This document shows, in pieces, positions 24,320-33,361 of a DNA stretch of 64,000 nt. A model generated the notes under the pieces. It saw nothing but the letters and a program-made list of their open reading frames with translations. It made no database searches and was not told where the DNA came from. Source of the DNA: Leifsonia sp. NPDC080035 (GTDB lineage: Bacteria > Actinomycetota > Actinomycetes > Actinomycetales > Microbacteriaceae); the NCBI RefSeq assembly GCF_040050925.1, contig NZ_CP157390.1, forward strand, positions 1,426,001 to 1,490,000, written 5' to 3'. The number at the start of each line of letters is the position of its first letter. Position 1 is the stretch's first letter. The translations under genes were made by a program, and so were the position numbers.

Positions 24320-25455
24320 GCGTCACCTCCGAAGGACGCCTCGTAGTCTTCGAGCCAGCGACGCTGCTCGTCGACCACGGGATGCGGCTCACTGTAGACG
24401 TGCTCGAACATGCTCGACGCCGGCGGGTTCGGGAGCTCGAGCGTGCGACGTCGCACGTCCGCCGCCAGGTCGGCGGCCTCCTCGTCCGCGCTCGCGAAGA
24501 ACGCCTGGCCGACTCCCTGCTGCTCCAGGAAGACGCGGAACCGCAGGATCGGGTCGCGCTCGGCCCAGTGGGCGAGCTCCTCGTCGGTGCGGTACTTGCT
24601 CGGGTCGTCGCTCGAGGTGTGCGCGCCCATCCTGTAGGTGAGGGCTTCGATCATGCTCGGGCCTTCGCCGTTGCGTGCGTCGTCGAGGTGCTTCGCGGTC
24701 ACGGCGTACGAGGCGAGCACATCGTTCCCGTCGATCTGCACGCCCGGGATGCCGAAACCGCTGGACCGCAGATAAAGAGGAGTGCGCGACTGCGTCGTCA
24801 CCGGCACCGAGATCGCCCAGTGGTTGTTCTGCAGGAAGAACACCTGCGGGGTCTGGTAGCTCGCAGCGAAGACGAACGCCTCGCTGACGTCGCCCTGGCT
24901 GGTCGCGCCATCGCCGAAGTACGCGATGACGGCCTCGTCGGTCTCCGGATTCCCAGTGCCCACCTTGCCGTCGAACTTCACGCCCATCGCGTATCCGGTC
25001 GCGTGCAGTGTGTGCGAGCCGATCACCAGCGTGTAGAGGTGGAAGTTGCCGACCGCGGGGTCCGTCGGGTCCCAGCCGCCGTGCGTCGTGCCGCGAAGCA
25101 GCCCCATGATCCCGACCGGGTCGATCCCGCGGATCATGCCGATCGCGTGCTCGCGGTACGAGGGGAACAGGCTGTCCTGCGGCTTCGCGGCGTGTGCGGA
25201 GCCGACCTGGGCGCCCTCCTGGCCGTGACTCGGCACCCAGAGGCCGAGCTGGCCCTGGCGCTGGAGGTTCGCGGCCTCGTTGTCGAAGGCGCGGACGCGG
25301 ACCATGTCGCGATAGAAGCGACGGTAGTCGTCCTCGTCGAGCCTCTCCAGATAGGGGAGGTACTCGCCGGCCGGGTCGCTCGGCTGGAAACGACCGTCAG
25401 CGGTGAGCAGCTGGACGGTGTTCGCCGGGCGCGGAGTATCGTTCGTCGCAACCAC
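24316..25455 (-). CDS. 2-oxoacid dehydrogenase E1 alpha
   Basis: 379 residues from a GTG. The thiamine-diphosphate motif GDG...NN is clear: AVIAYFGDGATSQGDVSEAF (about 175-195) to VFFLQNNHWAIS (about 204-215). The regulatory/active-site loop region YRMGAHTSSDDPSKYR (about 275-290) is typical of branched-chain or pyruvate E1alpha. It decarboxylates the 2-oxoacid and, with E1beta, acylates the E2 lipoyl group. First gene of the operon; the upstream aminotransferase gene ends five bases before the start and is likely co-transcribed. Confidence 0.93.
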   Translation of the reverse strand: MVATNDTPRPANTVQLLTADGRFQPSDPAGEYLPYLERLDEDDYRRFYRDMVRVRAFDNEAANLQRQGQLGLWVPSHGQEGAQVGSAHAAKPQDSLFPSYREHAIGMIRGIDPVGIMGLLRGTTHGGWDPTDPAVGNFHLYTLVIGSHTLHATGYAMGVKFDGKVGTGNPETDEAVIAYFGDGATSQGDVSEAFVFAASYQTPQVFFLQNNHWAISVPVTTQSRTPLYLRSSGFGIPGVQIDGNDVLASYAVTAKHLDDARNGEGPSMIEALTYRMGAHTSSDDPSKYRTDEELAHWAERDPILRFRVFLEQQGVGQAFFASADEEAADLAADVRRRTLELPNPPASSMFEHVYSEPHPVVDEQRRWLEDYEASFGGDA

Positions 25456-25459
25456 CGTT

Positions 25460-26569
25460 CTAACCTAACCGCTTGCCTTCGTGCCCATTTGGTAGATTCC
25501 GCACAATATCGGCGGCCACTTCAAGGAGTTTGTCCACAGATTCCTGCTCGCCGACGCTGATCCGGATGCCCTCGGGCGGGAATGCACGCACGGTCAGCCC
25601 GGCGTCGAAGAACGCGTCGTTCGCCGCCGCCGTCTGCTCCCCGGTGGGCAGCCAGACGAAGTTTCCCTGCGCCGCCGGCACGTTCCAGCCCTGCTCGAGA
25701 AGCGCCTCCCGCAGCCGGTCGCGACGCATCGCGATGCGCGCGACGCGCTCCATGAGCTCGTCCTCCGCCTCGATGGAGGCGAGCGCCGCCACCCGGGCGG
25801 CATCCGTCACCGAGAGCGGGATCGCGGCGGAGCGGGCGGCGTCCAGCACCGGGGCGGGGCCGACGGCGTATCCGACGCGCAGCGCCGCCAGTCCGTACGC
25901 CTTCGAGAACGTGCGGAGCACGACGAGGTTGGGGTAGCGCTCGAGCAGCGGGATGCCGTCGACCGAGGCGTCGTCGGTGACGAACTCGTAGTAGGCCTCG
26001 TCAAGCAGCACGAGCAGGTCGGACGGGACCGCCGCCATGAACTCCTCGAACTCGGAGGCCGTGACGATGGTACCCGTCGGGTTGTTGGGAGTGCAGACGA
26101 TGACGACACGGGTGCGGTCGGTGATCGCGGCGGCCATCGCCGGCAGGTCGTGACGGCCATCCGGACGGTTGGGGATCTGGACGCTCGTCGCACCCGCGAC
26201 CGTCACGAGACCCGGGTACGCCTCGAAGGAGCGCCACGAGTAGACGACCTCGTCGCCGGCGCCCGCCGCGGCCATGATGAACTGCGCCAGCAGCGAGACG
26301 GACCCGCTTCCGAGGTGCACCTGCTCGACGCCGACACCGTGCCGCACCGCCAGACGCTCGCGCAGGTCCCCACCACCGGCGTTGGGGTAGCGGTTGAGGT
26401 CGGCGAGCGTCGCCGTCACCGCCTCCACGACGGAGGGCAGCGGCGGGTACGGGTTCTCGTTGCTCGACAGCTTGAAGCCGTCCGCGGGTGCCGGGCGTCC
26501 CTGCTTGTAGGCGGGAACCGCCACGATCTCGGGCCGCAGGCGCACGCGCAGCGTGTCTTCGTCAGTCAC
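25460..26569 (-). CDS. Histidinol-phosphate/aromatic aminotransferase (class I PLP)
   Basis: 369 residues from a GTG. Family motifs: KLSSNENPYPPLPSV (about 33-47), VCTPNNPTGTIV (about 158-169), LLDEAYYEF (Asp binding PLP nitrogen), VLRTFSKAYGLAALRVGYA with the PLP-binding Lys near residue 225, and the C-terminal IRISVG Arg motif. It is a HisC/PatA-like enzyme that transfers amino groups between histidinol phosphate or aromatic amino acids and oxo-acids. No his genes are adjacent, so an aromatic aminotransferase (often annotated hisC2/pat) is more likely. Upstream of and close to the E1alpha gene. Confidence 0.9.
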   Translation of the reverse strand: MTDEDTLRVRLRPEIVAVPAYKQGRPAPADGFKLSSNENPYPPLPSVVEAVTATLADLNRYPNAGGGDLRERLAVRHGVGVEQVHLGSGSVSLLAQFIMAAAGAGDEVVYSWRSFEAYPGLVTVAGATSVQIPNRPDGRHDLPAMAAAITDRTRVVIVCTPNNPTGTIVTASEFEEFMAAVPSDLLVLLDEAYYEFVTDDASVDGIPLLERYPNLVVLRTFSKAYGLAALRVGYAVGPAPVLDAARSAAIPLSVTDAARVAALASIEAEDELMERVARIAMRRDRLREALLEQGWNVPAAQGNFVWLPTGEQTAAANDAFFDAGLTVRAFPPEGIRISVGEQESVDKLLEVAADIVRNLPNGHEGKRLG

Positions 26570-26675
26570 AGACCCAACTTAGCCGCGCCCGCATTCCCGT
26601 GGGGGAATCAGCTTCGGCCGCGGAACCGTACCGTGGTACCTATTCGGAAACGCACAGCCCTGGGAGGATGGCGGC

Positions 26676-27062
26676 ATGCGATTCCTTCTGAGGGTGATCA
26701 TCAATGCCGTCGCGCTCTGGCTCACGACCCTGATCGTGAGTGGCGTGTCGGTGCATCCGTATGCGGACGACACCACCGCGACCGTGCTGACCTACCTGCT
26801 CATCGCTGTGATCTTCGGTGTGGTCAACGCGATCGTGGGCACCGTCATCCGCGTGGTCGCGTTCCCGCTCTATGTCCTCACGCTGGGGCTGATCTCGTTC
26901 ATCGTGAATGGCCTCCTGCTCCTCATCGTCGCGTGGATCAGCGACGCGATGGGCTTCGGGCTGCACATCGACGGCTTCTGGTGGGGCGTGCTCGGCGCAC
27001 TGGTACTCGGCATCATCGCGTGGCTGATCGGGCTGGTGCTCCGGCCGCTCTCGCGCAGCTGA
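26676..27062 (+). CDS. Four-helix membrane protein of the phage_holin_4_2 family
   Basis: 128 residues with GGGAGG upstream. Four membrane segments (about 4-22, 35-53, 58-80, 93-121). The motif LTLGLISFIVNGLLLLIVAW (about 69-88) is the hallmark of the YvlD/phage_holin_4_2 family. Despite the family name, these are chromosomal genes in most bacteria and no phage gene is near. Function unknown. Upstream of purB by 58 bases, same strand. Confidence 0.82.
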   Translation: MRFLLRVIINAVALWLTTLIVSGVSVHPYADDTTATVLTYLLIAVIFGVVNAIVGTVIRVVAFPLYVLTLGLISFIVNGLLLLIVAWISDAMGFGLHIDGFWWGVLGALVLGIIAWLIGLVLRPLSRS

Positions 27063-27120
27063 CCTCGTGAGTGCGGGAGAATAGGGGACGAACCCCCACC
27101 GACCGCACGCGAGGAGCCCC

Positions 27121-28500
27121 ATGACCGCCCTGCCTCCCCAGCCGCTGAGCCCACTCGACGGACGCTACCGTCCCGCCGTGATCGGCCTCGGCGACCACCT
27201 GTCCGAGGCCGGCCTGAACCGCGCGCGCGTGCAGGTCGAGGTGGAGTGGCTGATCTACCTGACCGGCCACCGGATGTTCGGCTCCAGCCCGCTCTCCGAC
27301 GAGCAGGTTCGCCAGCTGCGTGCGCTTGTCGACGACTTCGGACAGCCGGAGATCGACCGTCTGGCCGAACTGGAGGCGACCACCAAGCACGACGTGAAGG
27401 CTGTCGAGTACCTCGTGCGCGAGCGGCTGCACGCCCTCGGTCTGGACGACATCGCCGAGCTCACGCACTTCGCCGCGACCAGCGAGGACATCAACAACCT
27501 CTCCTACGCGCTCACGGTCAGCGCCGCGATCAACGAGGTCTGGCTTCCGAAGTACCGCGCGGTCATCGCGGAGCTCCGCTCGCAGGCACTGCAGTACCGG
27601 GACGCGGCCATGCTCGCCCGCACGCACGGACAGCCGGCGACGCCGACGACGATGGGCAAGGAGCTCGCCGTCTTCGTGCACCGCCTCGAGCGCATCCACG
27701 CCCAGATCGAGCAGACCGAGTACCTCGGCAAGTTCAGCGGCGCGACCGGGACGTTCGCCGCCCACCTCGTGGCCGAGCCGGATGCCGACTGGCCGGCGAT
27801 CTCGCAGGAGTTCGTCTCCAGCCTGGGGCTGGACTGGAACCCGCTCACCACGCAGATCGAGTCGCATGACTGGCAGGCCGAGCTGTATGCGCGCATCTCG
27901 CACGCCAACCGCGTGCTGCACAATCTCTGCACCGACATCTGGACCTACATCTCGCTGGGCTATTTCCGGCAGACGCCGGAGCCCGGGGCGACCGGGTCGT
28001 CGACGATGCCGCACAAGGTGAACCCGATCCGCTTCGAGAACGCGGAGGCGAACCTCGAGCTCTCCAGCGCCATCCTGGACTCCCTCGCCGCGACGCTGGT
28101 GACCAGCCGTCTGCAGCGCGACCTCACCGACTCCAGCGCCCAGCGCAACATCGGGGTCGGGCTCGGCCACTCGGTGCTCGCCCTGGACAACATCCAGCGC
28201 GGGCTCGGTCAGATCTCGCTCGACCAGGCGGCTCTGGATGCGGACCTCGACGCGAACTGGGAGGTGCTCGCCGAGGCGATCCAGACGGTCATCCGGGCGG
28301 AGGTCACCGCCGGCCGCTCCACGATCTCCGACCCGTACGCCCTGCTGAAGGAGCTGACGCGGGGGAAGCGTGTCGACCACGAGGCGCTCACGGCATTCGT
28401 GAACGGCCTGGAGATCGGGCAGGCGGCGAAGAACCGCCTGCTCGCGCTCACGCCCGCGGGTTACGTCGGGCTGGCGTCGGAGCTGGTCGACCGCCTCTAG
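27121..28500 (+). CDS. purB: Adenylosuccinate lyase
   Basis: 459 residues. Fumarase/aspartase superfamily signature GSSTMPHKVNPIRFENAEAN (about 293-312), catalytic His regions LARTHGQPATPTTMGKELAV (about 161-180) and LTHFAATSEDINNLSYAL. It catalyses two steps of purine synthesis, splitting SAICAR and adenylosuccinate. The length matches the long (E. coli-type) form. GAGGAG precedes the ATG. No other pur genes are adjacent. Confidence 0.95.
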   Translation: MTALPPQPLSPLDGRYRPAVIGLGDHLSEAGLNRARVQVEVEWLIYLTGHRMFGSSPLSDEQVRQLRALVDDFGQPEIDRLAELEATTKHDVKAVEYLVRERLHALGLDDIAELTHFAATSEDINNLSYALTVSAAINEVWLPKYRAVIAELRSQALQYRDAAMLARTHGQPATPTTMGKELAVFVHRLERIHAQIEQTEYLGKFSGATGTFAAHLVAEPDADWPAISQEFVSSLGLDWNPLTTQIESHDWQAELYARISHANRVLHNLCTDIWTYISLGYFRQTPEPGATGSSTMPHKVNPIRFENAEANLELSSAILDSLAATLVTSRLQRDLTDSSAQRNIGVGLGHSVLALDNIQRGLGQISLDQAALDADLDANWEVLAEAIQTVIRAEVTAGRSTISDPYALLKELTRGKRVDHEALTAFVNGLEIGQAAKNRLLALTPAGYVGLASELVDRL

Positions 28501-28536
28501 GCGGCAGTCCGGCGGCCGAGCGCTGCGCGGCTCGGC

Positions 28537-28914
28537 TCAGTGACCGCGCGGGCGGTCGTCCGGGGCGTCGCCCTCGGGACGGACCGGCGGCGCAGCCGTC
28601 GCCGGGCCGCCGTCCGCGGCCGCAGCCTTCTTGGCCTCGGCCTCGACGTCCTGCTCGTGGATGTCCTCCACCTCGGACGCGGTCGGCCTGAACGCGAGGG
28701 CGAACAGCGCCATCAGCACGAGCGACAGGATGAACGCGATGCCGAGCGCGACGCCGGCGAGGATGAACTCGCGCGTCGCGATGAGGACGATGAGACCGAC
28801 GAAGACGCCGAGCCCTCCGGAGATCCCGAGCAGTTCGGCGGGCAGGAAGCGGTCGCGGCGGGTGGGTTCGAGACTGGTGGTCACGCTCTGGTCTTTCTTG
28901 TCGCGCTTGGTCAC
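28537..28914 (-). CDS. Small two-helix membrane protein
   Basis: 125 residues from a GTG overlapping the upstream HdeD-like gene by four bases (GTGA). Two membrane segments (about 28-46 and 51-75), a basic N-terminus with MTKRDKKDQ, and a long charged Ala/Pro-rich C-terminal tail. No family recognised; similar small proteins accompany HdeD-like genes in related genomes, but that is from memory. Convergent with purB. Confidence 0.7.
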   Translation of the reverse strand: MTKRDKKDQSVTTSLEPTRRDRFLPAELLGISGGLGVFVGLIVLIATREFILAGVALGIAFILSLVLMALFALAFRPTASEVEDIHEQDVEAEAKKAAAADGGPATAAPPVRPEGDAPDDRPRGH

Positions 28915-29516
28915 GATCCGCTCTCCGCTCGCTCCGCGGCCGCTGCCCCCGCACGGGCGGCCGAGCGCAGGGACGCGGCTCCGATCGCCTGGAAGACCCC
29001 GACGACGACGGCCCAGGCGCCGAACAGGCCGATCGCGAGCACGGCGTCGGCGGGCACGAACAGGAGCACGAGCGCCAGCACCGCCGTCAGCGCACCGGTG
29101 ATCAGCCAGTCGCGCGCCGCCGCATCCCGCGAGCGGTTGCGGACGCCGCTGTAGAGCTCGAGGAAGCCGGTGAGCGCCGCCCACACGGTCACGAGGTAGA
29201 GGAACAGCCCGAGCCCGCTGGTCATCAGCGCGAGCGCGAGCACCCCGGCGATGACCCCGATGACGCCCTGGATGACGAACAGGGTCCGCGTGAGCCCGCG
29301 CCCTGCGAAGAGCAGGCTGAGGACGCTGACCGCGAGCCCGTCGGCGAGCGCGAACGCGCCGAAGACGATGAGGCCGAACTCGGCGGTGTGCGCGTCCCGG
29401 GTGAAGGTGACGACAGCGGCCGCGGCGAGCGCGACGACGGCGCGCACGGCGGGGACGACCCAGTAACGGATCGGTGTCGGAATCCCGGGAGTCTGGGCAG
29501 GAACGGCGGGTGCCAC
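28911..29516 (-). CDS. HdeD/DUF308-like membrane protein
   Basis: 201 residues from a GTG. Six membrane segments arranged as three helical pairs, with the characteristic stretch VWAALTGFLELYSGVRNRSR (about 112-131) and a final FGAWAVVVGVFQAIGAASLR (about 165-185). This fits the DUF308 family (acid-resistance membrane protein HdeD in E. coli). The gene is in a two-gene unit with the following small membrane protein. The physiological role here is unknown. Confidence 0.75.
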   Translation of the reverse strand: MAPAVPAQTPGIPTPIRYWVVPAVRAVVALAAAAVVTFTRDAHTAEFGLIVFGAFALADGLAVSVLSLLFAGRGLTRTLFVIQGVIGVIAGVLALALMTSGLGLFLYLVTVWAALTGFLELYSGVRNRSRDAAARDWLITGALTAVLALVLLFVPADAVLAIGLFGAWAVVVGVFQAIGAASLRSAARAGAAAAERAESGS

Positions 29517-29589
29517 TCGGCGACCTCTTTCAGGCAGGTTTCGCGTTCCAGTCTAGTCGCGGGCTTCCTGCACGTTTGCCGCGCGCGGG

Positions 29590-30096
29590 CTAGGCGCGGG
29601 CGGTCTCCACGCCCTTGTCCGAGTGCGCCCAGAGGACGATCGCCGCGAGCGCGCCGACGACGAGGAGGAAGCCGCCGGTCGGCAGGATGCTCCTGGCGAT
29701 GGCGTGGTGGGCGCAGACGGCGGTGAGGATGCCTGCGGCCGCCCCCGTCGCGGCCACGACGGCGAACGACGCCGAGACGACGCGGGCGACACCGTTCTGG
29801 AGCATCCCCCGCACCAGAAGCGCCGCCGCCGTGATCGCCCAGGTCGCCGCGATGGGCACCGCGACGACGACGCCAAGGTCGTCGCGGAGCAGAAGCCCCG
29901 GAACGACGTAGACGACGGCCGCGGCGAGCGCGAGGAGCGACCCGACGCCGCAGAACGCGGCGAGCCGCGAGCGCTCGGTCGTCAGCTGCTGGATCGGGGC
30001 GGCGAGCGCGGGCCAGGTGAACGCGAAGGCGAACGACACCACCGCGAGCGCGACGGCTCCCGCACTCTGCAGGAGGGGGATCAGGATCGGGTTCAC
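29590..30096 (-). CDS. Multi-pass membrane protein of unknown function
   Basis: 168 residues from a GTG at 30096. The nearest GGAGG almost touches the start codon, so a start further in, or the ATG at 30135, is possible. Five hydrophobic segments (about 10-30, 45-68, 75-95, 104-130, 140-160). No motif recognised. It is separated from the HdeD-like gene downstream by 73 bases and is on the same strand. Confidence 0.6.
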   Translation of the reverse strand: MNPILIPLLQSAGAVALAVVSFAFAFTWPALAAPIQQLTTERSRLAAFCGVGSLLALAAAVVYVVPGLLLRDDLGVVVAVPIAATWAITAAALLVRGMLQNGVARVVSASFAVVAATGAAAGILTAVCAHHAIARSILPTGGFLLVVGALAAIVLWAHSDKGVETARA

Positions 30097-30131
30097 CCCT
30101 CCATTACAACCGGGGTCCGGTCGGTGGCGCG

Positions 30132-30317
30132 TCATTCTCCGGGATGATCCGCGGACGCGGCGCTGGGTGTGCGCGACGCGGCGTCCGGCGCCGCAGCGCG
30201 GCGTCCACGGCGACGTCCGCGGCGACGGAAGCGGGAGACGACGCTGGCGGCCACCATCACCGCGAGCGTCGACCCGCAGATCCCGCACGGCATCCGCACT
30301 CGCGGCGCCGCCGCCAC
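30132..30317 (-). CDS. Possible small membrane protein
   Basis: 61 residues from a GTG at 30317: MAAAPRVRMPCGICGSTLAV, then a hydrophobic stretch MVAASVV and a very basic FRRRGRRRGRR segment. One short membrane segment and a CGICG pair are visible, but the ribosome-binding site is weak and the frame could be chance in high-GC DNA. It lies in the 349-base gap between the TetR gene and the membrane protein gene, where nothing else is seen. Confidence 0.25.
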   Translation of the reverse strand: MAAAPRVRMPCGICGSTLAVMVAASVVSRFRRRGRRRGRRAAAPDAASRTPSAASADHPGE

Positions 30318-30445
30318 GGTTGCCTGAGTGAAGGTCGCGGGATCCGCCGCGGGCGTTGCCGTCGCCGGCAGCGGCGACCGCGCGAACTCGGCGGCGTACC
30401 GCGCGCGCAAGCGCGGGTCTACCGCCCGCCACCCGGCGCGCGGGC

Positions 30446-31105
30446 TCAGCCCAGGCCGGCTAGGACGGCATCCACCGCGAACTCCAGCTCTCGCCCGGCG
30501 TCCGAGACATCCTGGACCGCAGCCGCGGCGAGGCGCGGATACCGTTCCGCGACGGCCGCCGCGAGCCACGGAGCCGGCTCGGCCCCGCGGAGTCCGTTCT
30601 CGAGCGAGGCGTAGGTGCGCACGAGACTGTCGAGCAGGAGCGCGAGCCGGAGCGCGTCGACCTCGGGCCGATCGCCGACGGCGTCGAGCAACGCCTCGAT
30701 CCAGGCGTAGGCCCGCGGCTGCGTCGGCATCCGCGTCGGGGTGACCTCGCACAGCCACGGATGCCGCGCGTACCGGTCCGCGAGCAGCGCCGTCCACGCC
30801 CTGCAGCGCTCGCGCCAGTCCGTGCCCGGGATCGCCGGGGGGTCCCCGATCGCCGCGTCCACCATGAGCTCGACGAGCTCGGCCTTCGAGTCGACGTAGC
30901 GGTAGACACCCGTCGTGGTCATCCCGACCCGCTCGGCCACCTTTCCGAGTGAGACGCCGTCGAGGCCGGCCTCGTCCGCGAGCTCGACGGCCGCCGCAGC
31001 AACCTGGGCCGGGCTCCATCGGGCCTTCGGGCCGCGGGCGACGGCGACCTCGAGCCCCCACAACTGGCGGAGCGCGCGATCCTCTTGACTGTGCATGACG
31101 TTCAC
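30446..31105 (-). CDS. TetR-family transcriptional regulator
   Basis: 219 residues from a GTG at 31105 (AAGGGA upstream); the ATG at 31096 is an alternative. DNA-binding domain about 28-75: WSPAQVAAAAVELADEAGLD, then GVSLGKVAERVGMTTTGVYR YVDSK (helix-turn-helix). The C-terminal ligand-binding part is all helical. It is divergent from an SDR gene with only 45 bases between; two palindromes sharing TTCAC lie there, suggesting local control of itself and the SDR gene. Confidence 0.9.
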   Translation of the reverse strand: MNVMHSQEDRALRQLWGLEVAVARGPKARWSPAQVAAAAVELADEAGLDGVSLGKVAERVGMTTTGVYRYVDSKAELVELMVDAAIGDPPAIPGTDWRERCRAWTALLADRYARHPWLCEVTPTRMPTQPRAYAWIEALLDAVGDRPEVDALRLALLLDSLVRTYASLENGLRGAEPAPWLAAAVAERYPRLAAAAVQDVSDAGRELEFAVDAVLAGLG

Positions 31106-31113
31106 TGTAACGT
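31085..31113 (+). promoter_or_regulatory. Promoter of the SDR gene
   Basis: TTGACT (31085-31090), a 17-base spacer, TAACGT (31108-31113). It lies in the 5' end of the tetR gene, pointing toward the SDR gene. Confidence 0.6.
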
Positions 31114-31137
31114 CCCTTTCTGTGAATAGCGTTCACA
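31097..31137. promoter_or_regulatory. TetR operator candidates
   Basis: GACGTTCACTGTAACGTC (31097-31114) overlaps the -10 of the SDR promoter, and TGTGAATAGCGTTCACA (31121-31137, 6-bp perfect arms) follows 6 bases later. Both share the CGTTCAC half-site. Assignment to the neighbouring TetR protein is by position. Confidence 0.65.
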
Positions 31138-31150
31138 GAAAGGACTTCTC

Positions 31151-31966
31151 ATGACAACGATCCTGATCACCGGCGCCTCCTCCGGCATCGGCGCACGCGC
31201 CGCGGCCCTTCTCGCACAAGGCGGCGCGACCGTCTTCGGTGCCGCCCGCAACGCCCGCGCGATCGACGGCATCCCCGGCGTCACGGCGGTGCCCATCGAT
31301 CTGACCGACCCGGCCTCGATCCGCCGGGCCGTCGACCTCGCGACCGAGCGGGCCGGACACGTCGACGTCCTCATCAACTGCGCCGGCTACGGCGAGTTCG
31401 GCAGCGTCGAGGAGACGACCCTGGTGGATGCGCGGAGGCAGCTGGAGGTGAACGTCGTCGGCGCGGTCGGGCTCATCCAGGCGGTTCTCCCGGGGATGCG
31501 CGAGGCCAGGAGCGGGCGGATCGTCAACGTCTCGTCGCTCGCCGGCGAGTTCGCGGCTCCCCTCGGAGGCTGGTACCACGCCTCCAAGTTCGCCCTGGAG
31601 GCACTGTCCGACTCGCTGCGCGGCGAGGTGCGCCAGTACGGCATCGATGTCACCGTTGTCCAGCCGAGCTACGTCGCGACCGGCTGGCACGACGACGCGA
31701 TGGAGCGGCTGGAGAGCGTGTCGGCGCACGGCCCCTACGCGTCCATGGCGGCCGCCATGCGCCGCTACTTCGCGAACCCGGCGCTGGCCAGGCAGTTCAC
31801 GACGCCCGACGCGGTCGCCGCCCTCGTCGCGAAGGCCGCGTCCACGCGCCGGCCGCGCACGCGGTACCGCATCGGTCCCGGTTCGAACATCGCCGTCGCG
31901 CTCGCCACGATCCTGCCCGACCGCGCGTTCGACGCTCTCACCCGCAAGCAGTTCGGCTATGCGTGA
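31151..31966 (+). CDS. Short-chain dehydrogenase/reductase
   Basis: 271 residues with AAAGGA upstream. Cofactor motif ILITGASSGIGARAAALLAQ (about 4-23), NAG-type motif INCAGYGEFG, catalytic Ser (NVSSLAGE), and active site YHASK (about residues 140-144). Classical SDR, NAD(P)-dependent; the substrate is not predictable. Controlled with the divergent TetR gene, which suggests inducible detoxification or catabolism. Confidence 0.9.
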   Translation: MTTILITGASSGIGARAAALLAQGGATVFGAARNARAIDGIPGVTAVPIDLTDPASIRRAVDLATERAGHVDVLINCAGYGEFGSVEETTLVDARRQLEVNVVGAVGLIQAVLPGMREARSGRIVNVSSLAGEFAAPLGGWYHASKFALEALSDSLRGEVRQYGIDVTVVQPSYVATGWHDDAMERLESVSAHGPYASMAAAMRRYFANPALARQFTTPDAVAALVAKAASTRRPRTRYRIGPGSNIAVALATILPDRAFDALTRKQFGYA

Positions 31967-31987
31967 GACGTCGCCGCGTACGCCTCG

Positions 31988-33361
31988 CTACATCGGCGCC
32001 ATGTCGGCGAAGCGGGAGTACATGCCCTGGAAGGCGACGGTGACCGTCTTGGTCGGGCCGTTACGGTGCTTCGCGACGATGAGGTCGGCCTCGCCCGCGC
32101 GGGGGTTGTCCTTCTCGTAGGCGGACTCGCGGTGGAGCAGGATCACGACGTCGGCGTCCTGCTCGATCGATCCGGACTCGCGCAGGTCGCTCAGGGCGGG
32201 GAGCTTGTCCGCGCGCTGCTCCGGTCCACGGTTCAGCTGCGACAGCGCGATCACCGGGACCTGGAGCTCCTTCGCGAGCAGCTTCAGTGCACGCGAGAAC
32301 TCGCTGACCTCCTGCTGACGGCTCTCGACCCGCTTACCGCTGGTCATCAGCTGCAGGTAGTCGATGATGACCATCTTGAGTCCGACGCGCTGCTTGAGCC
32401 TGCGGCACTTCGCGCGGATCTCGACGAGCGTCATGTTCGGGCTGTCGTCGATGTAGAGCGGGGCGTCGTTGATGCGGCCGCGTGTTGCCGCGATGGTGGT
32501 CCAGTCGCGGTTGTCGACCGTCCCCTTGCGCATGTGCTGAAGCGGGACGGAGGCCTCGGCGGAGAGCAGGCGCATCGCGATCTCGCTGCGCCCCATCTCG
32601 AGCGAGAAGAAGATCGTCGGCATGTCGTGCTTGATCGCCGCGGCGCGCGCGAAGTCGAGCGCGAGCGTCGACTTGCCGAGCGCGGGACGCGCGGCGACGA
32701 TGACCATCTGACCCGGGTGCAGGCCGTTGGTCAGCTCGTCCATCTCGGCGAAACCGGTCGGGACGCCCGTCATCGAGCCGTCCTTGTGCTTCGCCGCCTC
32801 GATCTCGTCGATCGCGACGGTGACCGCCTCGGTCAGGGGGACGTAGTCCTCGGCCTCCTGCGCACCGGTGACGGAGTAGATCTCGGCCTGCGCGTTGTTG
32901 ACCAGGTCCAGGACCTCGCCCTCGGCCTTGTAGCCCATCTGCGTGATGCGGGTGCCCGCCTCGACGAGCCGGCGCAACAGGGCCTTCTCCGCGACGATGT
33001 TGGCGTAATAGCCGGCGTTGGCCGCGGTCGGCACCAGGCTGGTCAGCGTGTGGAGGTACTCGGCGCCACCCGCCCTGGACAGCTCGCCCAGCTTGGTCAG
33101 CTCGTCGGTCACCGTGATCACGTCGGTCGGCTCGCCGTGCGAGTACAGCGACAGGATCGCGTCGTAGATGATCTCGTGCTTCGGGATGTAGAAGTCCGTG
33201 CCGCGCACGACCTCGACGACGTCCGCGACCGCGTCCTTGCTCAGCAGCATGCCGCCCAGGGCGCTCTGCTCGGCAAGCAGGTCGTGGGGGGGAGTCCGCT
33301 CGGGGGAGCGGGGCTCGCCCTGCTCGCGGTTGTCAGCGAGACCGATGTGGGCGATCGACAC
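31988..33361 (-). CDS. dnaB: Replicative DNA helicase DnaB
   Basis: 457 residues from the GTG at 33361 (GAGGAGAG upstream); the frame stays open further up but with no start signal. N-terminal domain LAEQSALGGMLLSKDAVADV (about 29-48); RecA-like domain with Walker A VAARPALGKSTLALDFARAA (about 215-235), VIIDYLQLM (Walker B), and GSIEQDADVVILLHRE near the C-terminus. No intein, though DnaB is a common intein host in Actinobacteria. It unwinds DNA at the fork after DnaA opens oriC, 20 kb away. It is convergent with the SDR gene. Confidence 0.96.
   Translation of the reverse strand: MSIAHIGLADNREQGEPRSPERTPPHDLLAEQSALGGMLLSKDAVADVVEVVRGTDFYIPKHEIIYDAILSLYSHGEPTDVITVTDELTKLGELSRAGGAEYLHTLTSLVPTAANAGYYANIVAEKALLRRLVEAGTRITQMGYKAEGEVLDLVNNAQAEIYSVTGAQEAEDYVPLTEAVTVAIDEIEAAKHKDGSMTGVPTGFAEMDELTNGLHPGQMVIVAARPALGKSTLALDFARAAAIKHDMPTIFFSLEMGRSEIAMRLLSAEASVPLQHMRKGTVDNRDWTTIAATRGRINDAPLYIDDSPNMTLVEIRAKCRRLKQRVGLKMVIIDYLQLMTSGKRVESRQQEVSEFSRALKLLAKELQVPVIALSQLNRGPEQRADKLPALSDLRESGSIEQDADVVILLHRESAYEKDNPRAGEADLIVAKHRNGPTKTVTVAFQGMYSRFADMAPM

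Noticed and set aside
25530..25538. Exact TTGTCCACA DnaA box inside the aminotransferase gene
   Set aside because: Single isolated site in coding DNA; a 9-mer is expected by chance in a genome.
26676..27062. Prophage remnant suggested by the holin-family name
   Set aside because: No other phage genes, integrase or attachment repeats nearby; the family is a chromosomal membrane protein in most bacteria.
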